Positions 20,560-30,184 are shown, numbered from the stretch's first letter. The stretch is 32,098 nt of DNA from Sulfitobacter marinus (GCF_900116285.1 NZ_FPAJ01000010.1:1-32098); one strand, 5' to 3'. Notes: generated from the sequence alone by a model not told the origin. Numbers and translations: made by a program.

Positions 20560-22002
20560 ATGCAAGACCACGGGGCCAAAAAACGCGGCATTCTTCTGAG
20601 GGCGAAAAACGGCGACGTTATCGGCTTTGATGAAACCGGTCTGCGGATGAACCTGTCGGACAGCGTGATTGAGGACATCCAAAAACGTCTACCAGCGCTG
20701 GGGGGGCATGTGGCCGTTGATCCGGCTGTATTGGGCGATGTAGATGCGTGGAACCTGCGCCAAGACGGGAAATGGTTTGTGTTCGGTGCACATCTGCCCG
20801 GTGCGCAGGGGCCGCGCCAATTCCGCCGCCGGGTTCAGGTGTCAGATGATGCCAGCGCGCCTGACATCATCGCGGATACCGCAGGCGCGGTGTACGGTTT
20901 GCTTTCGTTTGGTGGCACGCGGCGTGCTGTTACCGCAAATGAGCCGTTGTCCTTTCCCTACCACGTTGTCACCACGGGGGATGATCTGGGCCCAGCGGGG
21001 GCATCCGGCACTCAAGCGAACGAGGCGACGGATGTCATCCAACGGCTGACCGAGCAGACCCGCGATAGCCTGATCGCCAATGAAATTCTGCGCCGCCGAC
21101 TGGCCGACCACCGTGCCTTGCCGCTGATATATACGCGTTCTGAAACGGACAGTTCGGCCAGCATCATCGCCCTGTCAGAAGGCGCGGCATTTGATAATTT
21201 TCGCCAGACGGTTCAGAATCTGTGCGATGCGGCGCGGTCACTTGGCAAACCGGCCAAAGTGTTGTCGGTTGGGCTGGATTTTACCCTCGAAGACGTTACC
21301 AGCCGCGGGCCGGATTGGATCGCTGGGATGCATCGCGTGATGCACCAGATCATCGATCTGTTTGCGGATAATGGATTGCGCAAGCCGCTGTTTACCGCGA
21401 TTTTCGATGCGGGCACAGCTGATATTTCCGACAGCCCCGTCTTGCGCGCCCAATGGGATTTTGCATGGAACAAGGGGGATCATGATCACGTCTTTGCGGC
21501 CCCCGGGTATATGTTCGCCCAAGACGCATTTGGTCGTGCCACGCCGGATGCGCGTCTTCAGATGGCTGAAATGGAAAGCTGCGCGATTGAGGCGCGCAAC
21601 AGCGATGCGCCGTGGGCCTGTCCCGTGTTGTTGCTGGCCGAACGCGAAAATGACCCCAAAGTGATCCGTTGTCGGGGCGAGGGGATGGGCGCATTTGTAC
21701 TGGATAAAGATGATCCGCTGAACGCAGGCGAGGCCTGTGGTTTCCTCTTTGAAGGCGACGAGAATGGTGCCAAAATCATCGACGTTCGCGTCGACAGCAA
21801 AGACCGGAATGATCTGCTGATTACTTGCGATAAACCACCAAAGGGCGCGGACCTGACATTGTGCTATGCGCTGGGCCATCCAGCGTCAGACGATGGAATG
21901 CCCGCAAACCGCGGGGCGCTGCGTGACGGTTTCAAACTGCAAAGTGCGACAGGTCAGACCCTTTATCGCTGGGCATTGCCCGCAGCATTACCTGTGCACT
22001 GA
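20560..22002 (+). CDS. Protein of unknown function, first of a coupled trio with a LamG-like protein and an RTX sulfatase
   Basis: A 480-aa protein I do not recognise. The N-terminal 110 residues (GILLRAKNGDVIGFDETGLR...) look like a separate beta-rich unit. The middle (about 190-375) has strands and helices such as PLIYTRSETDSSASIIALSEG and AKVLSVGLDFTLED, and ends with HVFAAPGYMFAQ...RLQMAEMESCAIEA. This loosely recalls SGNH esterase-like proteins of phages and glycan loci, but no GDS or catalytic DxxH block is evident. The C-terminus GFKLQSATGQTLYRWALPAA resembles the ends of such proteins. No signal peptide. The stop overlaps the next start (TGATG), so translation is coupled. The ribosome binding site is weak (GGCTGGGA, rather far upstream). 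Confidence 0.75.
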   Translation: MQDHGAKKRGILLRAKNGDVIGFDETGLRMNLSDSVIEDIQKRLPALGGHVAVDPAVLGDVDAWNLRQDGKWFVFGAHLPGAQGPRQFRRRVQVSDDASAPDIIADTAGAVYGLLSFGGTRRAVTANEPLSFPYHVVTTGDDLGPAGASGTQANEATDVIQRLTEQTRDSLIANEILRRRLADHRALPLIYTRSETDSSASIIALSEGAAFDNFRQTVQNLCDAARSLGKPAKVLSVGLDFTLEDVTSRGPDWIAGMHRVMHQIIDLFADNGLRKPLFTAIFDAGTADISDSPVLRAQWDFAWNKGDHDHVFAAPGYMFAQDAFGRATPDARLQMAEMESCAIEARNSDAPWACPVLLLAERENDPKVIRCRGEGMGAFVLDKDDPLNAGEACGFLFEGDENGAKIIDVRVDSKDRNDLLITCDKPPKGADLTLCYALGHPASDDGMPANRGALRDGFKLQSATGQTLYRWALPAALPVH

Positions 22003-22805
22003 TGGATGAATTAGCCCCCTTGTTTGTCGATATCGACCTGCCCGACGCCGTGATTTTACGCGATACAGCTGCGCCCACCGGGGCGGTATCGCTCGCCATT
22101 CATCCCAACGACGCAGAAGCGGTTTGGTACAGAGGCCATGAGGCGGCGATGACCTTGTCGGAAGGTGGGGCCATCACCGGTTGGACACCTGAAAACGGGT
22201 TGGGCATTACGGCTCGTCCCGCCAAGCCAAACCAGGATCATGCACGCCCCGCACCTGAAGGCGGGGTCGTTTTTATTCGCGAGGTGAACTGCGGTTTAGT
22301 GGTCAATGCAGCTGTGGTCGAGGCCGAGCAATTCTGCTGCGCGCTGCGGCTCAGGTCTCCTGACGCTCAGGCGCGGACATTGGTCACGTTGAACCCAGCC
22401 GATGGCGATAATTATCTGTTCCTGTCCGAGAAAGACGGCGTGCTGGAATGGCGCGATGATACCGGATCGATCGAGTTATCATTGCCCGCACCGGGCCCGG
22501 ACATGTGGGTTTTGGCCGGTTATGATCATGGCAAGCTTAGCCTGACAGCCAGCAAAACCGGCATGCACTTTCCCGCGCCTCAAATCACCCCCGACGCCAG
22601 CACGTCCCTGAATGACGCACTTACTGGCCCCAACGATCTGTTCGTCGGATGCCGGTCACATCGCAAAGGTATCGTGAAAACGCTAGGCAGTTCGGTGATC
22701 AATGACGTGTTACTCTGGCTTGATAACGCGGGCACCACGGCTGACGACCTGGCCAAGATCGCTAGGGCCTGCCGCTTTGTCGAAACGCAAGGGAATGCGT
22801 CATGA
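22002..22805 (+). CDS. LamG/concanavalin A-like domain protein, function unknown
   Basis: A 267-aa protein. The C-terminal 160 residues look like a LamG-type jelly roll: AEQFCCALRLRSPDA, ARTLVTLNPADGDNYLFLSE, GVLEWRDDTGSIELSLPAPG, MWVLAGYDHGKLSLTASKTG, and DLFVGCRSHRKGIVKTLGSS followed by INDVLLWLDN, the usual ending of these folds. Such domains bind glycans. The first 100 residues are not recognised. There is no signal peptide, so it must act inside the cell or leave by another route. It is coupled at both ends: its ATG overlaps the upstream TGA by one base, and its TGA overlaps the sulfatase ATG (ATGA). That suggests a matched amount or a complex with the sulfatase. Confidence 0.75.
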   Translation: MDELAPLFVDIDLPDAVILRDTAAPTGAVSLAIHPNDAEAVWYRGHEAAMTLSEGGAITGWTPENGLGITARPAKPNQDHARPAPEGGVVFIREVNCGLVVNAAVVEAEQFCCALRLRSPDAQARTLVTLNPADGDNYLFLSEKDGVLEWRDDTGSIELSLPAPGPDMWVLAGYDHGKLSLTASKTGMHFPAPQITPDASTSLNDALTGPNDLFVGCRSHRKGIVKTLGSSVINDVLLWLDNAGTTADDLAKIARACRFVETQGNAS

Positions 22806-25099
22806 GCTTTAGCAAACAGACCGCTGCAGGGGATAACATCTGCGTCATCTGGATCGATGACATGATCGATATTTTCACATGGCGAAATGCGTTCGGCCTG
22901 ACGATCAGCACCCCCAACATCGACCGCTTCATGAGCGAGGGCGCACGCTTTGCAAACGCCTATGCCACGGTGCCGCTATGTGCGCCGTGCCGGGCTGAAC
23001 TGGCCACGGGCCTTTCGCCGTTCCGCACCGGTCTGGTCGACCTTAACCGGTTTTGGCGTGATGTTTTGCCCCCTACGGCGGGCTGGCAATTCGATCTACG
23101 CCGCGCAGGGTTTCGTACTTTCACCACCGGCAAGGTCGACAGCAATTACAAGCCCATGCCCGAGGAATACGCCCGCATCCTGTTCCATGAACAGCCCGAG
23201 GCAAAGGACGCGGGCAAGCGCAGTAACGTCAAAATATACCTTGATAAAGGGCCGGGGATCGCGGGAATCAACCACCCCGATGATGATGGCAGTCAGGACG
23301 GCAAGTTCTATGACAACATGGTCGCGCAAAACGCCATCGATTATCTGGGCCGCGCCGACCCCAAACGCCGCCATCTTATCCAGCTTGGCTTCAAACATCC
23401 GCATTATAATCTGCAATGCCCGGATCGGTTTTATCAGCAATATGACGTCGATAAAATCAGCTGGCCGACCACCGCCGCGCCCGAGGATTACTTTGGCCCG
23501 CAAGAGGGTATGGCCGTCTACGAGGCCGCCTATATTGCTAACGGTCCATGGACGCCGGAAAAGGCTGGCGATCAGGCGTGGCGTCAAGTTGTCCGCGCCT
23601 ATTTCGCCGCGATCAGCCATGTGGATGCGGAAATTGGCCGGTTTATGGATGCGTTGCGGGCCTCTGAATTGGGGCAGAACACCACTGTGGTGTTGCTGTC
23701 GGACAACGGTTTCAATCTTGGTACCCACGACAGCTTTCATAAGATGAGCCAATGGGACAGTGCCGCCCATGTGCCGCTTGGCATATGGAATGCGCGCATG
23801 GGCGAGGGGTGCGTGATTGATCTGCCAGTGTCCTTGCACAACGTGCCCAAAACGATCATGGATCTTGCCGGTCTGCCGTATCGACCAAACTGGACCTCGG
23901 GGCAAAGCCTGCTGCCCTTGGTCGATGACAGCTTTGGCCGGTATGACGCCAGCAAATCGCCTGTGACATCGGTGTTTGGCACCCTGTCTGTCAGGTCGTC
24001 CGAACCCGACCTAAGTCGCTATCGCTATTTTCGCTATCCCAATGGCGAAGAGCATATCTATGATCTGGTCGCCGATCCGGGCGAGACGACGAACATCGTG
24101 GCCGACGCGCCCTTGGATGCATTGCGTGCCACGATGGTGGATAACGCGCTGGAACTGGGCCTTGATCTGCGCGGGTTCGAGAACCCTCAGCGCGGGGTCA
24201 ATGCAATGATGGCGCTGGATGGATCAGTCGTGCTGGCAGGCGGTAACGCCGATAATGATTACTGGGCCTATGGTGCCAACGCCGAGAAAATTACCGAGGA
24301 TGAAGACGGCGGCAACGACACGCTTTGGTACATGGCGGGGCCGGATGATTACGTGCTGCACATGCCCGCCTATATCGAGAATATCCGCATCGCGACGGTG
24401 GTGTCACGCAAGGAACAAAACGCCAGCGAAGGCAAGGAAATCACCATCGTTGCGCATCCCGATACGCCCATGAACTTTGAGACATCCGAACGTGTCGCCG
24501 TCAACGTACAGGGCAGCCGCGGGGCCGATGTAATGATCGGTGCGAAATATGCAGGAGCCACTTTTTTCGGCGGGGCAGGCGATGACCTGCTGATAGCCAA
24601 ATCGGGTCGCGGCAAGGACGTGCATATGTTCTATGGCGGCGCGGGAAACGACACGCTTTATGGCGGCAATGGTCGTGATATCTTGGACGGTGGCGCGGGC
24701 GACGACGTTATTCGAGGGGGCGAGGGGCGCAGCAAGATTTACGGCGGTCCGGGCAATGATGACATTGCAGACGGGCCGGGCGGATCGGAAATTCACACCG
24801 GGCCGGGGCGCAACATCGTGCGATCCGCTGGCGGAGACGATCATATTTACGTTGGCAGCGGCCATAATACGATCGAACCGGGCGAGGGGGCAGTGGTGTT
24901 CCATGTGGAATATGGCGGCGTGACCGAGATCAACGGCTGGTCTGATGCGTATCGGCTGGACCTGTCCGCATGGCGAACCTCGCCGGAACTGCGGATCACC
25001 GGTAACGACCGTGCTGACATCCGTTTGGGCGTGGCTATTATCCGCATCAATGGCCTGGTGTCCGAGGCAACATTACAAACCCAAATCACCCAAGGTTAA
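22802..25099 (+). CDS. Sulfatase with C-terminal RTX repeats, probably type I secreted
   Basis: A 765-aa two-part protein. Residues 10-460 are an arylsulfatase-type domain: ICVIWIDDM with metal ligands D19/D20, the formylglycine site C60-A-P-C-R64 followed by ...ATG, K111 in TTGKVDSN, FKHPH (197-201), and DNGFNLGTHDSFHK (301-314). It should hydrolyse a sulfate ester, in this context probably on a polysaccharide. Residues 480-765 have no sulfatase features; 589-690 hold nonapeptide GGxGxDxLx calcium-binding repeats and the tail is strand-rich, the pattern of a type I secretion substrate. There is no N-terminal signal peptide. Cys60 would have to be converted to formylglycine before export, and neither a maturase nor a T1SS gene is in the window. 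It is translationally coupled to the LamG-like gene. Confidence 0.92.
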   Translation: MSFSKQTAAGDNICVIWIDDMIDIFTWRNAFGLTISTPNIDRFMSEGARFANAYATVPLCAPCRAELATGLSPFRTGLVDLNRFWRDVLPPTAGWQFDLRRAGFRTFTTGKVDSNYKPMPEEYARILFHEQPEAKDAGKRSNVKIYLDKGPGIAGINHPDDDGSQDGKFYDNMVAQNAIDYLGRADPKRRHLIQLGFKHPHYNLQCPDRFYQQYDVDKISWPTTAAPEDYFGPQEGMAVYEAAYIANGPWTPEKAGDQAWRQVVRAYFAAISHVDAEIGRFMDALRASELGQNTTVVLLSDNGFNLGTHDSFHKMSQWDSAAHVPLGIWNARMGEGCVIDLPVSLHNVPKTIMDLAGLPYRPNWTSGQSLLPLVDDSFGRYDASKSPVTSVFGTLSVRSSEPDLSRYRYFRYPNGEEHIYDLVADPGETTNIVADAPLDALRATMVDNALELGLDLRGFENPQRGVNAMMALDGSVVLAGGNADNDYWAYGANAEKITEDEDGGNDTLWYMAGPDDYVLHMPAYIENIRIATVVSRKEQNASEGKEITIVAHPDTPMNFETSERVAVNVQGSRGADVMIGAKYAGATFFGGAGDDLLIAKSGRGKDVHMFYGGAGNDTLYGGNGRDILDGGAGDDVIRGGEGRSKIYGGPGNDDIADGPGGSEIHTGPGRNIVRSAGGDDHIYVGSGHNTIEPGEGAVVFHVEYGGVTEINGWSDAYRLDLSAWRTSPELRITGNDRADIRLGVAIIRINGLVSEATLQTQITQG
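24566..24871 (+). repeat. RTX calcium-binding repeat region
   Basis: Codes for residues 589-690 of the sulfatase. FGGAGDDLL, YGGAGNDTL, YGGNGRDIL, DGGAGDDVI and YGGPGNDDI are clear GGxGxDxUx units, followed by more degenerate turns (HTGPGRNIV, VGSGHNTI). Confidence 0.9.
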
Positions 25100-25132
25100 G
25101 CATGCCATGAAGAACGTAGTCGGGGCATACAC

Positions 25133-26245
25133 ATGGCGCTAAGGTTCGACCCTGAAACCCCTTTGGCTGGTCAAATCCGCGTGGTTGAAAATGCGTTGAT
25201 CGTGCCATGGGGCGAGGGTAACCGCCGCAAGATGGCGCGCCCTGCGGGGGTGTTCGACGCGCAGGGCAACTTCTGCGTGGATGCGATGACATGGCGGTCA
25301 AGCCGCAGACCGACAACCGTTGAACCGATCCTGCCAGCCGAGGCTGAGGTGGACCGTGAACTTTCCGGGACGATGTTATATGCGGGGCTGTCATACGGTC
25401 ACTTTGGCCACGCTTTGTGTGAATCGCTGGCGCGGCTTTGGGCCGTGGATGAATTTGATGGCGCGATTGATGCGGTGGCGTTTATCCCTAAAAACCCGAT
25501 CACCTGGCCTGAACGCAGTCTTGGTATGGTCAAGGTGATCGCCGAACAGTTGGGTGAGATGCCCCGCCTGACCGCCTTTAACAAGCCCACGCGCATTGAA
25601 CGTCTGGTGGTCGCGCCGCAGGGGTTTGGTGTGAATGATTTGATGTCAGGCAGCCCCGAATTCCGCGCTTTTACCGACCGTCGACTGCGTCAACGGGTTA
25701 AACCTGGGGGGCCGGACAAAATCTATATCTCGCGCAGCGCGTTGTTTCGCAAACGCGGGCGCTTTCTGCTTGAAGACTATATCGAGGCCAAGATGGAGGC
25801 CGAGGGTTATACGATCTTTCACCCTCAGCAGCATGATCTGGCAACCCAGCTCGCGTATTACAAAGGCGCTTCGATGATCGTGTCGACGGATAATTCGGCG
25901 CTGCATCTGGCCGCCTTTGTGGTCGGCCCAACCTGCAAGATCGGCATTTTGTTGCGCCGCCCCGGTACGATATTTGAGGATTTTCAACTGCAACTGAAAT
26001 GGTTTGCAGGGGTAACCCCTGATGTGGTCGATGCCTGCACCCGTTTTTGGTTTCGCCGCGGTGAAAAGGTCCAATATAATGAGGTGTATTCCCTGATTGA
26101 TTTCGAGAAAACCTGCCAAACGCTGCGACGCGCGGGGCTAATCGAAAAGGCGGATTGGGTAAACCCGACCGAGGCCGAAGTGGGCAGGGAGGTCGAGCGG
26201 ATGGAAACTGACTTCGAAATGAAATTCGACGAGATTTTCCTTTAG
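25133..26245 (+). CDS. Glycosyltransferase family 61
   Basis: A 370-aa GT61 (DUF563) protein. The family core appears as YGHFGHALCESLARLW (88-103) with the paired His, then PDKIYISRSALFRKRG (about 194-209), the EAEGYTIFHPQQHDL segment, and SMIVSTDNSALHLAAFV, which corresponds to the 'G-x-HGAxLxN' donor-side loop in a divergent form. GT61 enzymes include xylosyl- and N-acetylglucosaminyl-type transferases and bacterial capsule enzymes. Start ATG at 25133, 33 bases after the sulfatase stop, with a weak CGGGG upstream. It is the last gene of the + strand run. No membrane segment seen. Confidence 0.85.
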   Translation: MALRFDPETPLAGQIRVVENALIVPWGEGNRRKMARPAGVFDAQGNFCVDAMTWRSSRRPTTVEPILPAEAEVDRELSGTMLYAGLSYGHFGHALCESLARLWAVDEFDGAIDAVAFIPKNPITWPERSLGMVKVIAEQLGEMPRLTAFNKPTRIERLVVAPQGFGVNDLMSGSPEFRAFTDRRLRQRVKPGGPDKIYISRSALFRKRGRFLLEDYIEAKMEAEGYTIFHPQQHDLATQLAYYKGASMIVSTDNSALHLAAFVVGPTCKIGILLRRPGTIFEDFQLQLKWFAGVTPDVVDACTRFWFRRGEKVQYNEVYSLIDFEKTCQTLRRAGLIEKADWVNPTEAEVGREVERMETDFEMKFDEIFL

Positions 26246-26572
26246 CACCGGGCTTTGCTTTATTTGTTCCTATCCCTCTTGTTTGCCTATCGAACACTTT
26301 ATTGTTCGTGACCTGGGAAGGGGACCAATGCAGTTAGCATGGATGGAATAAGCGTCCGAGGCGCACCATTCGTTCGGCAACGGGCCGCGCCACTGCATGG
26401 GCTTCCACATCTCGCGCTACACAGTGGGAAAGGTTTTGTTGCCAATGTTCTGGACGTTTTCCCAATATTGAGCTGGTAGCCCCCGCACGCGTGCCCTGAT
26501 CCGTTTCTTGTTTTCGCAGTGCCGTTGAACCTGCCCGTGCGCGAGAACTGACGCAGCGGGCAGGCTGGTTTC
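26246..26572. other. Intergenic region between convergent gene runs
   Basis: 327 bases between the GT61 stop and the BKACE stop. Frames on the - strand are open for up to about 100 codons and run on from the end of BKACE, but they encode Arg/Cys/Pro-rich sequence I cannot match. One reads LPAQYWENVQNIGNKTFPTV before a stop, which may be worn-out coding sequence. I see no RNA gene. Confidence 0.5.
26530..26564 (-). terminator. Hairpin after the pca operon, possible terminator
   Basis: CCTGCCCG (26530-26537) pairs with CGGGCAGG (26557-26564) across a 19-base loop, just after the BKACE stop. No T-run follows on the - strand, so it could be a processing or Rho-assisted end rather than an intrinsic terminator. 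Confidence 0.3.
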
Positions 26573-27409
26573 TTAGGCGGTGACGCTGCGCAGGCCCAAA
26601 ATATCGCGGGCCTGTTGCCACGTGGCGACGGGGCGTTCGTATTTCTCGCACAGGTCGGCGGCGCGTTTGATCAGCGCTGCGTTTGACGGGGCCAGCGTGT
26701 TACGATCAAGGCGCACGTTATCCTCAAGACCTGCGCGGGTGTGGCCGCCCGCTGCAATCGCCCATTCGTTCACAACGATCTGGTTAGGGCCGATACCTGC
26801 CGCACACCATGCCGCATCAGGCGCACGGGCCTTGACCTGTTCAACATAGAAATCGAACACGGTCTTGTCGGCCGGCATCGCATTCTTAACGCCCATCACG
26901 AATTGCACATAAAGCCGCCCGTAAAGCTTGCCGTCTTTGTGGTACTGGATCGCTTGTAGGATATGGCTCAGGTCAAAGGCTTCGACTTCGGGAACCACTT
27001 CGTGTTTGCGCATTTCAGACGCCAGCCAGTCGACCAAATCCGGTGGGTTCTCGTAAACGCGGGTGGGAAAGTTATTCGACCCCACCGACAGCGATGCCAT
27101 ATCAGGGCGCAACGACAGCATGCCGCCACGGGTTTTGCCTGCACCGGAACGGCCTCCTGTGGAAAACTGGATAATCATGCCGGGGCAGTGTTTCTCCAGA
27201 CCTTCCTGAAGAAGTGCAAATTTCTCGGGGTCCGATGATGGCGTTTCGTCATCGTTGCGCACATGGGCGTGGCAGATGCTGGCTCCGGCTTCAAACGCCT
27301 CGTGGGTGCTCTCAATCTGTTCGGCGATTGAAATGGGCACATTCGGATTGGCCGCTTTGGTGGGAACGCTGCCGGTAATGGCCACGCAAAGGATACAAGG
27401 GTCAGACAT
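26573..27409 (-). CDS. Beta-keto acid cleavage enzyme (BKACE, DUF849)
   Basis: A 278-aa TIM-barrel enzyme of the BKACE family, whose founder cleaves 3-keto-5-aminohexanoate with acetyl-CoA. Visible family marks are CVAITGSVPTKAANPNVPIS (8-27), GASICHAHVRNDD with metal-binding H47 and H49, IIQFSTGGRSGAG, SLSVGSNNFPT, and GGHTRAGLEDNV with the third ligand region. These enzymes turn a beta-keto acid plus acetyl-CoA into acetoacetate and an acyl-CoA. It is the last gene of the pca operon and overlaps pcaG by 8 bases, so the likely substrate is beta-ketoadipate, giving succinyl-CoA and acetoacetate. That is an inference from position. Length is normal for the family. Confidence 0.92.
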   Translation of the reverse strand: MSDPCILCVAITGSVPTKAANPNVPISIAEQIESTHEAFEAGASICHAHVRNDDETPSSDPEKFALLQEGLEKHCPGMIIQFSTGGRSGAGKTRGGMLSLRPDMASLSVGSNNFPTRVYENPPDLVDWLASEMRKHEVVPEVEAFDLSHILQAIQYHKDGKLYGRLYVQFVMGVKNAMPADKTVFDFYVEQVKARAPDAAWCAAGIGPNQIVVNEWAIAAGGHTRAGLEDNVRLDRNTLAPSNAALIKRAADLCEKYERPVATWQQARDILGLRSVTA

Positions 27410-28006
27410 CTAGGAATACCGTTTCTTTCTCGCCCTGAAGATGGATATCAAACCGATAGACGCCATCGGTTTCCAGCCGCGCGATCAGGGTCGGCACGCG
27501 GTTTTGATGTTCAATACGCATCAGCAGCGGGTCGGCGCCGTTGTCTGCATCGGGGAAATACATGCGGGTGTGCAGGCCAATATTGATGCCCCGCGCCACG
27601 ATCCAGAATGTGATATGCGGGGCCATCATCCGCCCGTCGGGAAACGGCACAGCACCGGGCCGGATCGTATCAAATGCCCATTCGCCGGTGTCATAGTCGC
27701 CCGCCTTGCGCCCCCATCCGGTAAAGTTCGGATCAGCAGCGCCGCGCGGGTCATTGCTGGGATAGATCCCGTTGGCATCCGCTTGCCATATCTCGACCAT
27801 CGCATCCTTTAGCGGGGTGCCGGTGCCGTCATACACGGTGCCTTTGATCGTGATCCGCTCACCGCGGGTTTCGGCATTCACCATCGTATCGCCCAGATCA
27901 TGGGGATAGACGCCTTTGATGTCGCAGAAATTCGGCACACAGCCGATATGCACGTAAGGGCCAGCGGTCTGGGATGCGCTTTCCTTGAGGTGTTTCAGCT
28001 CTTGCA

Positions 28007-28007
<1 letters not shown>
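27402..28007 (-). CDS. pcaG: Protocatechuate 3,4-dioxygenase alpha subunit
   Basis: A 201-aa structural subunit of the ring-cleaving dioxygenase that converts protocatechuate to 3-carboxy-cis,cis-muconate. It has SQTAGPYVHIG near the N-terminus (substrate pocket), the beta-sandwich core ITIKGTVYDGTGTPLKDAMV followed by EIWQADANGIYP, DPNFTGWGR, and APHITFWIVARG, where the beta subunit has its iron-binding histidines. The ATG at 28007 is preferred over a TTG at 28010 because AAGGAGGG then sits at normal spacing. It overlaps the pcaH stop by one base (TGATG). Confidence 0.96.
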
Positions 28008-29115
<1,108 letters not shown>

Positions 29116-29149
29116 TCTCCGCTCCTTCTGGAATTGATGCCGTTTTCGC

Positions 29150-29178
29150 ATAACATTTACCCTAAAGATATTGAGAAA
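29150..29178 (-). promoter_or_regulatory. Putative promoter of the pca operon
   Basis: On the - strand, TGTTAT (29155-29150) can serve as a -10, with a poor -35, TTTCTC (29178-29173), 17 bases before it. A weak -35 is normal for an activator-dependent promoter. The PcaQ-type site is centred about 55 bases upstream of the implied start, a typical LysR distance. Confidence 0.4.
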
Positions 29179-29190
29179 CGCAGGAATTTG

Positions 29191-29208
29191 CATAACCATG
29201 CAGTTATG
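29191..29208. promoter_or_regulatory. PcaQ-type operator (inverted repeat)
   Basis: CATAACCATGCAGTTATG is a perfect CATAAC-N6-GTTATG inverted repeat with the LysR T-N11-A layout. It closely fits the PcaQ box I recall from Sinorhizobium meliloti (ATAACC-N4-GGTTAA). It lies in the pcaC/pcaQ divergent gap, and its last three bases are the ATG I assign to pcaQ. A lone half-site CATAAC recurs at 29149-29154. Confidence 0.7.
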
Positions 29209-30105
29209 AAACTAGACCCTCGCCTGCGCTTGCGCCACATAACGACGTTTTTAGACATCGCCCAAGCCGGGTCCATCGTGGCGGCGGCGGATCAACTGGG
29301 CGTTAGCCAACCCGCCGTGTCCAAAACCCTGCGCGAGCTTGAAGATATCCTTGGCCAGCAGTTGTTTGACCGCTCCTTGCGGCAACTTCAACTGAACAAG
29401 GCGGGGCAGGCGTTTCAAAAGCTTGCTGGCTCGGCCATGACAACGCTGCTGCGCGCCACGCAGCACCCCAGCGGGGCCACTCAAACCCGGCTGGCCATTG
29501 GTGCGTTGCCAACAGCGGCAACAACGCTGGTGCCCCGCGCGGCAATCCGGTTTCGTACCGTACAGCCGCAATGTCTGGTGCGCGTGTCCACTGGGCCGAA
29601 CTGGTTACTGCTGTCGCAACTGCGCGAGGGGCGTCTGGATCTGGTGGTGGGCCGCATGGCGGATGCCGAACGGATGGAGGGGCTGAGCTTTCGCCAGCTC
29701 TATACCGAAGATGTGGTTGCGGTCGTGCGTGCAGGCCACTCTTGGGCGGATGACTTTGACACCGATGCCCTTGGCCGGTTTCCCTTGATTTTGCCGCCGC
29801 ACGGTGCCGTGATCGGCCCGCTTGTCCGCGCGTATTTGCGCAGCATTGGTCATGGTGATCAGGCCCCGGCATTCGAGACTGTATCCCTTGCCTTTGGTCG
29901 TCAGGTTTTGATGGACACCGATGCGATCTGGTTCATTTCGCGCGGTGTTGTCGCCCAGGAGTTGGCACAGGGCAGCCTGCGCGCCATTCCCCTGAATGCG
30001 CCGATGATGGCGGGGCCTGTCGGAATCAGTTTGCGCCAAAACCTGCCCGAGAGTACTGAAATTGCGGCGATGATCGACGCTTTGCAATTTGCAACGGACC
30101 AATAG
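29206..30105 (+). CDS. pcaQ: LysR-type regulator of protocatechuate catabolism
   Basis: A 299-aa LysR-type regulator. The N-terminal winged helix (about 8-66) has HITTFLDIAQAGSIVAAADQ then LGVSQPAVSKTLRELEDILG, ending in LFDRS. The rest is a two-lobe effector domain, with IGALPTAATTLVPRAAIRF and LREGRLDLVVGRM as typical strands. PcaQ activates pca genes in response to beta-carboxy-cis,cis-muconate in related species. Its position, divergent from pcaC with a PcaQ-type box between, supports the name. ATG at 29206 gives the usual KLDPRLRLRHITTF start; the frame extends 24 codons upstream across the operator without support. Self-repression is likely because the box overlaps the start. Confidence 0.9.
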   Translation: MKLDPRLRLRHITTFLDIAQAGSIVAAADQLGVSQPAVSKTLRELEDILGQQLFDRSLRQLQLNKAGQAFQKLAGSAMTTLLRATQHPSGATQTRLAIGALPTAATTLVPRAAIRFRTVQPQCLVRVSTGPNWLLLSQLREGRLDLVVGRMADAERMEGLSFRQLYTEDVVAVVRAGHSWADDFDTDALGRFPLILPPHGAVIGPLVRAYLRSIGHGDQAPAFETVSLAFGRQVLMDTDAIWFISRGVVAQELAQGSLRAIPLNAPMMAGPVGISLRQNLPESTEIAAMIDALQFATDQ

Positions 30106-30184
30106 ACACGGCACGTCTTGCGGTGCGCGCCACCATGGGATTAGCCTGCAAGCAACATTGCGCCACGATAAGGATACCACCGCC

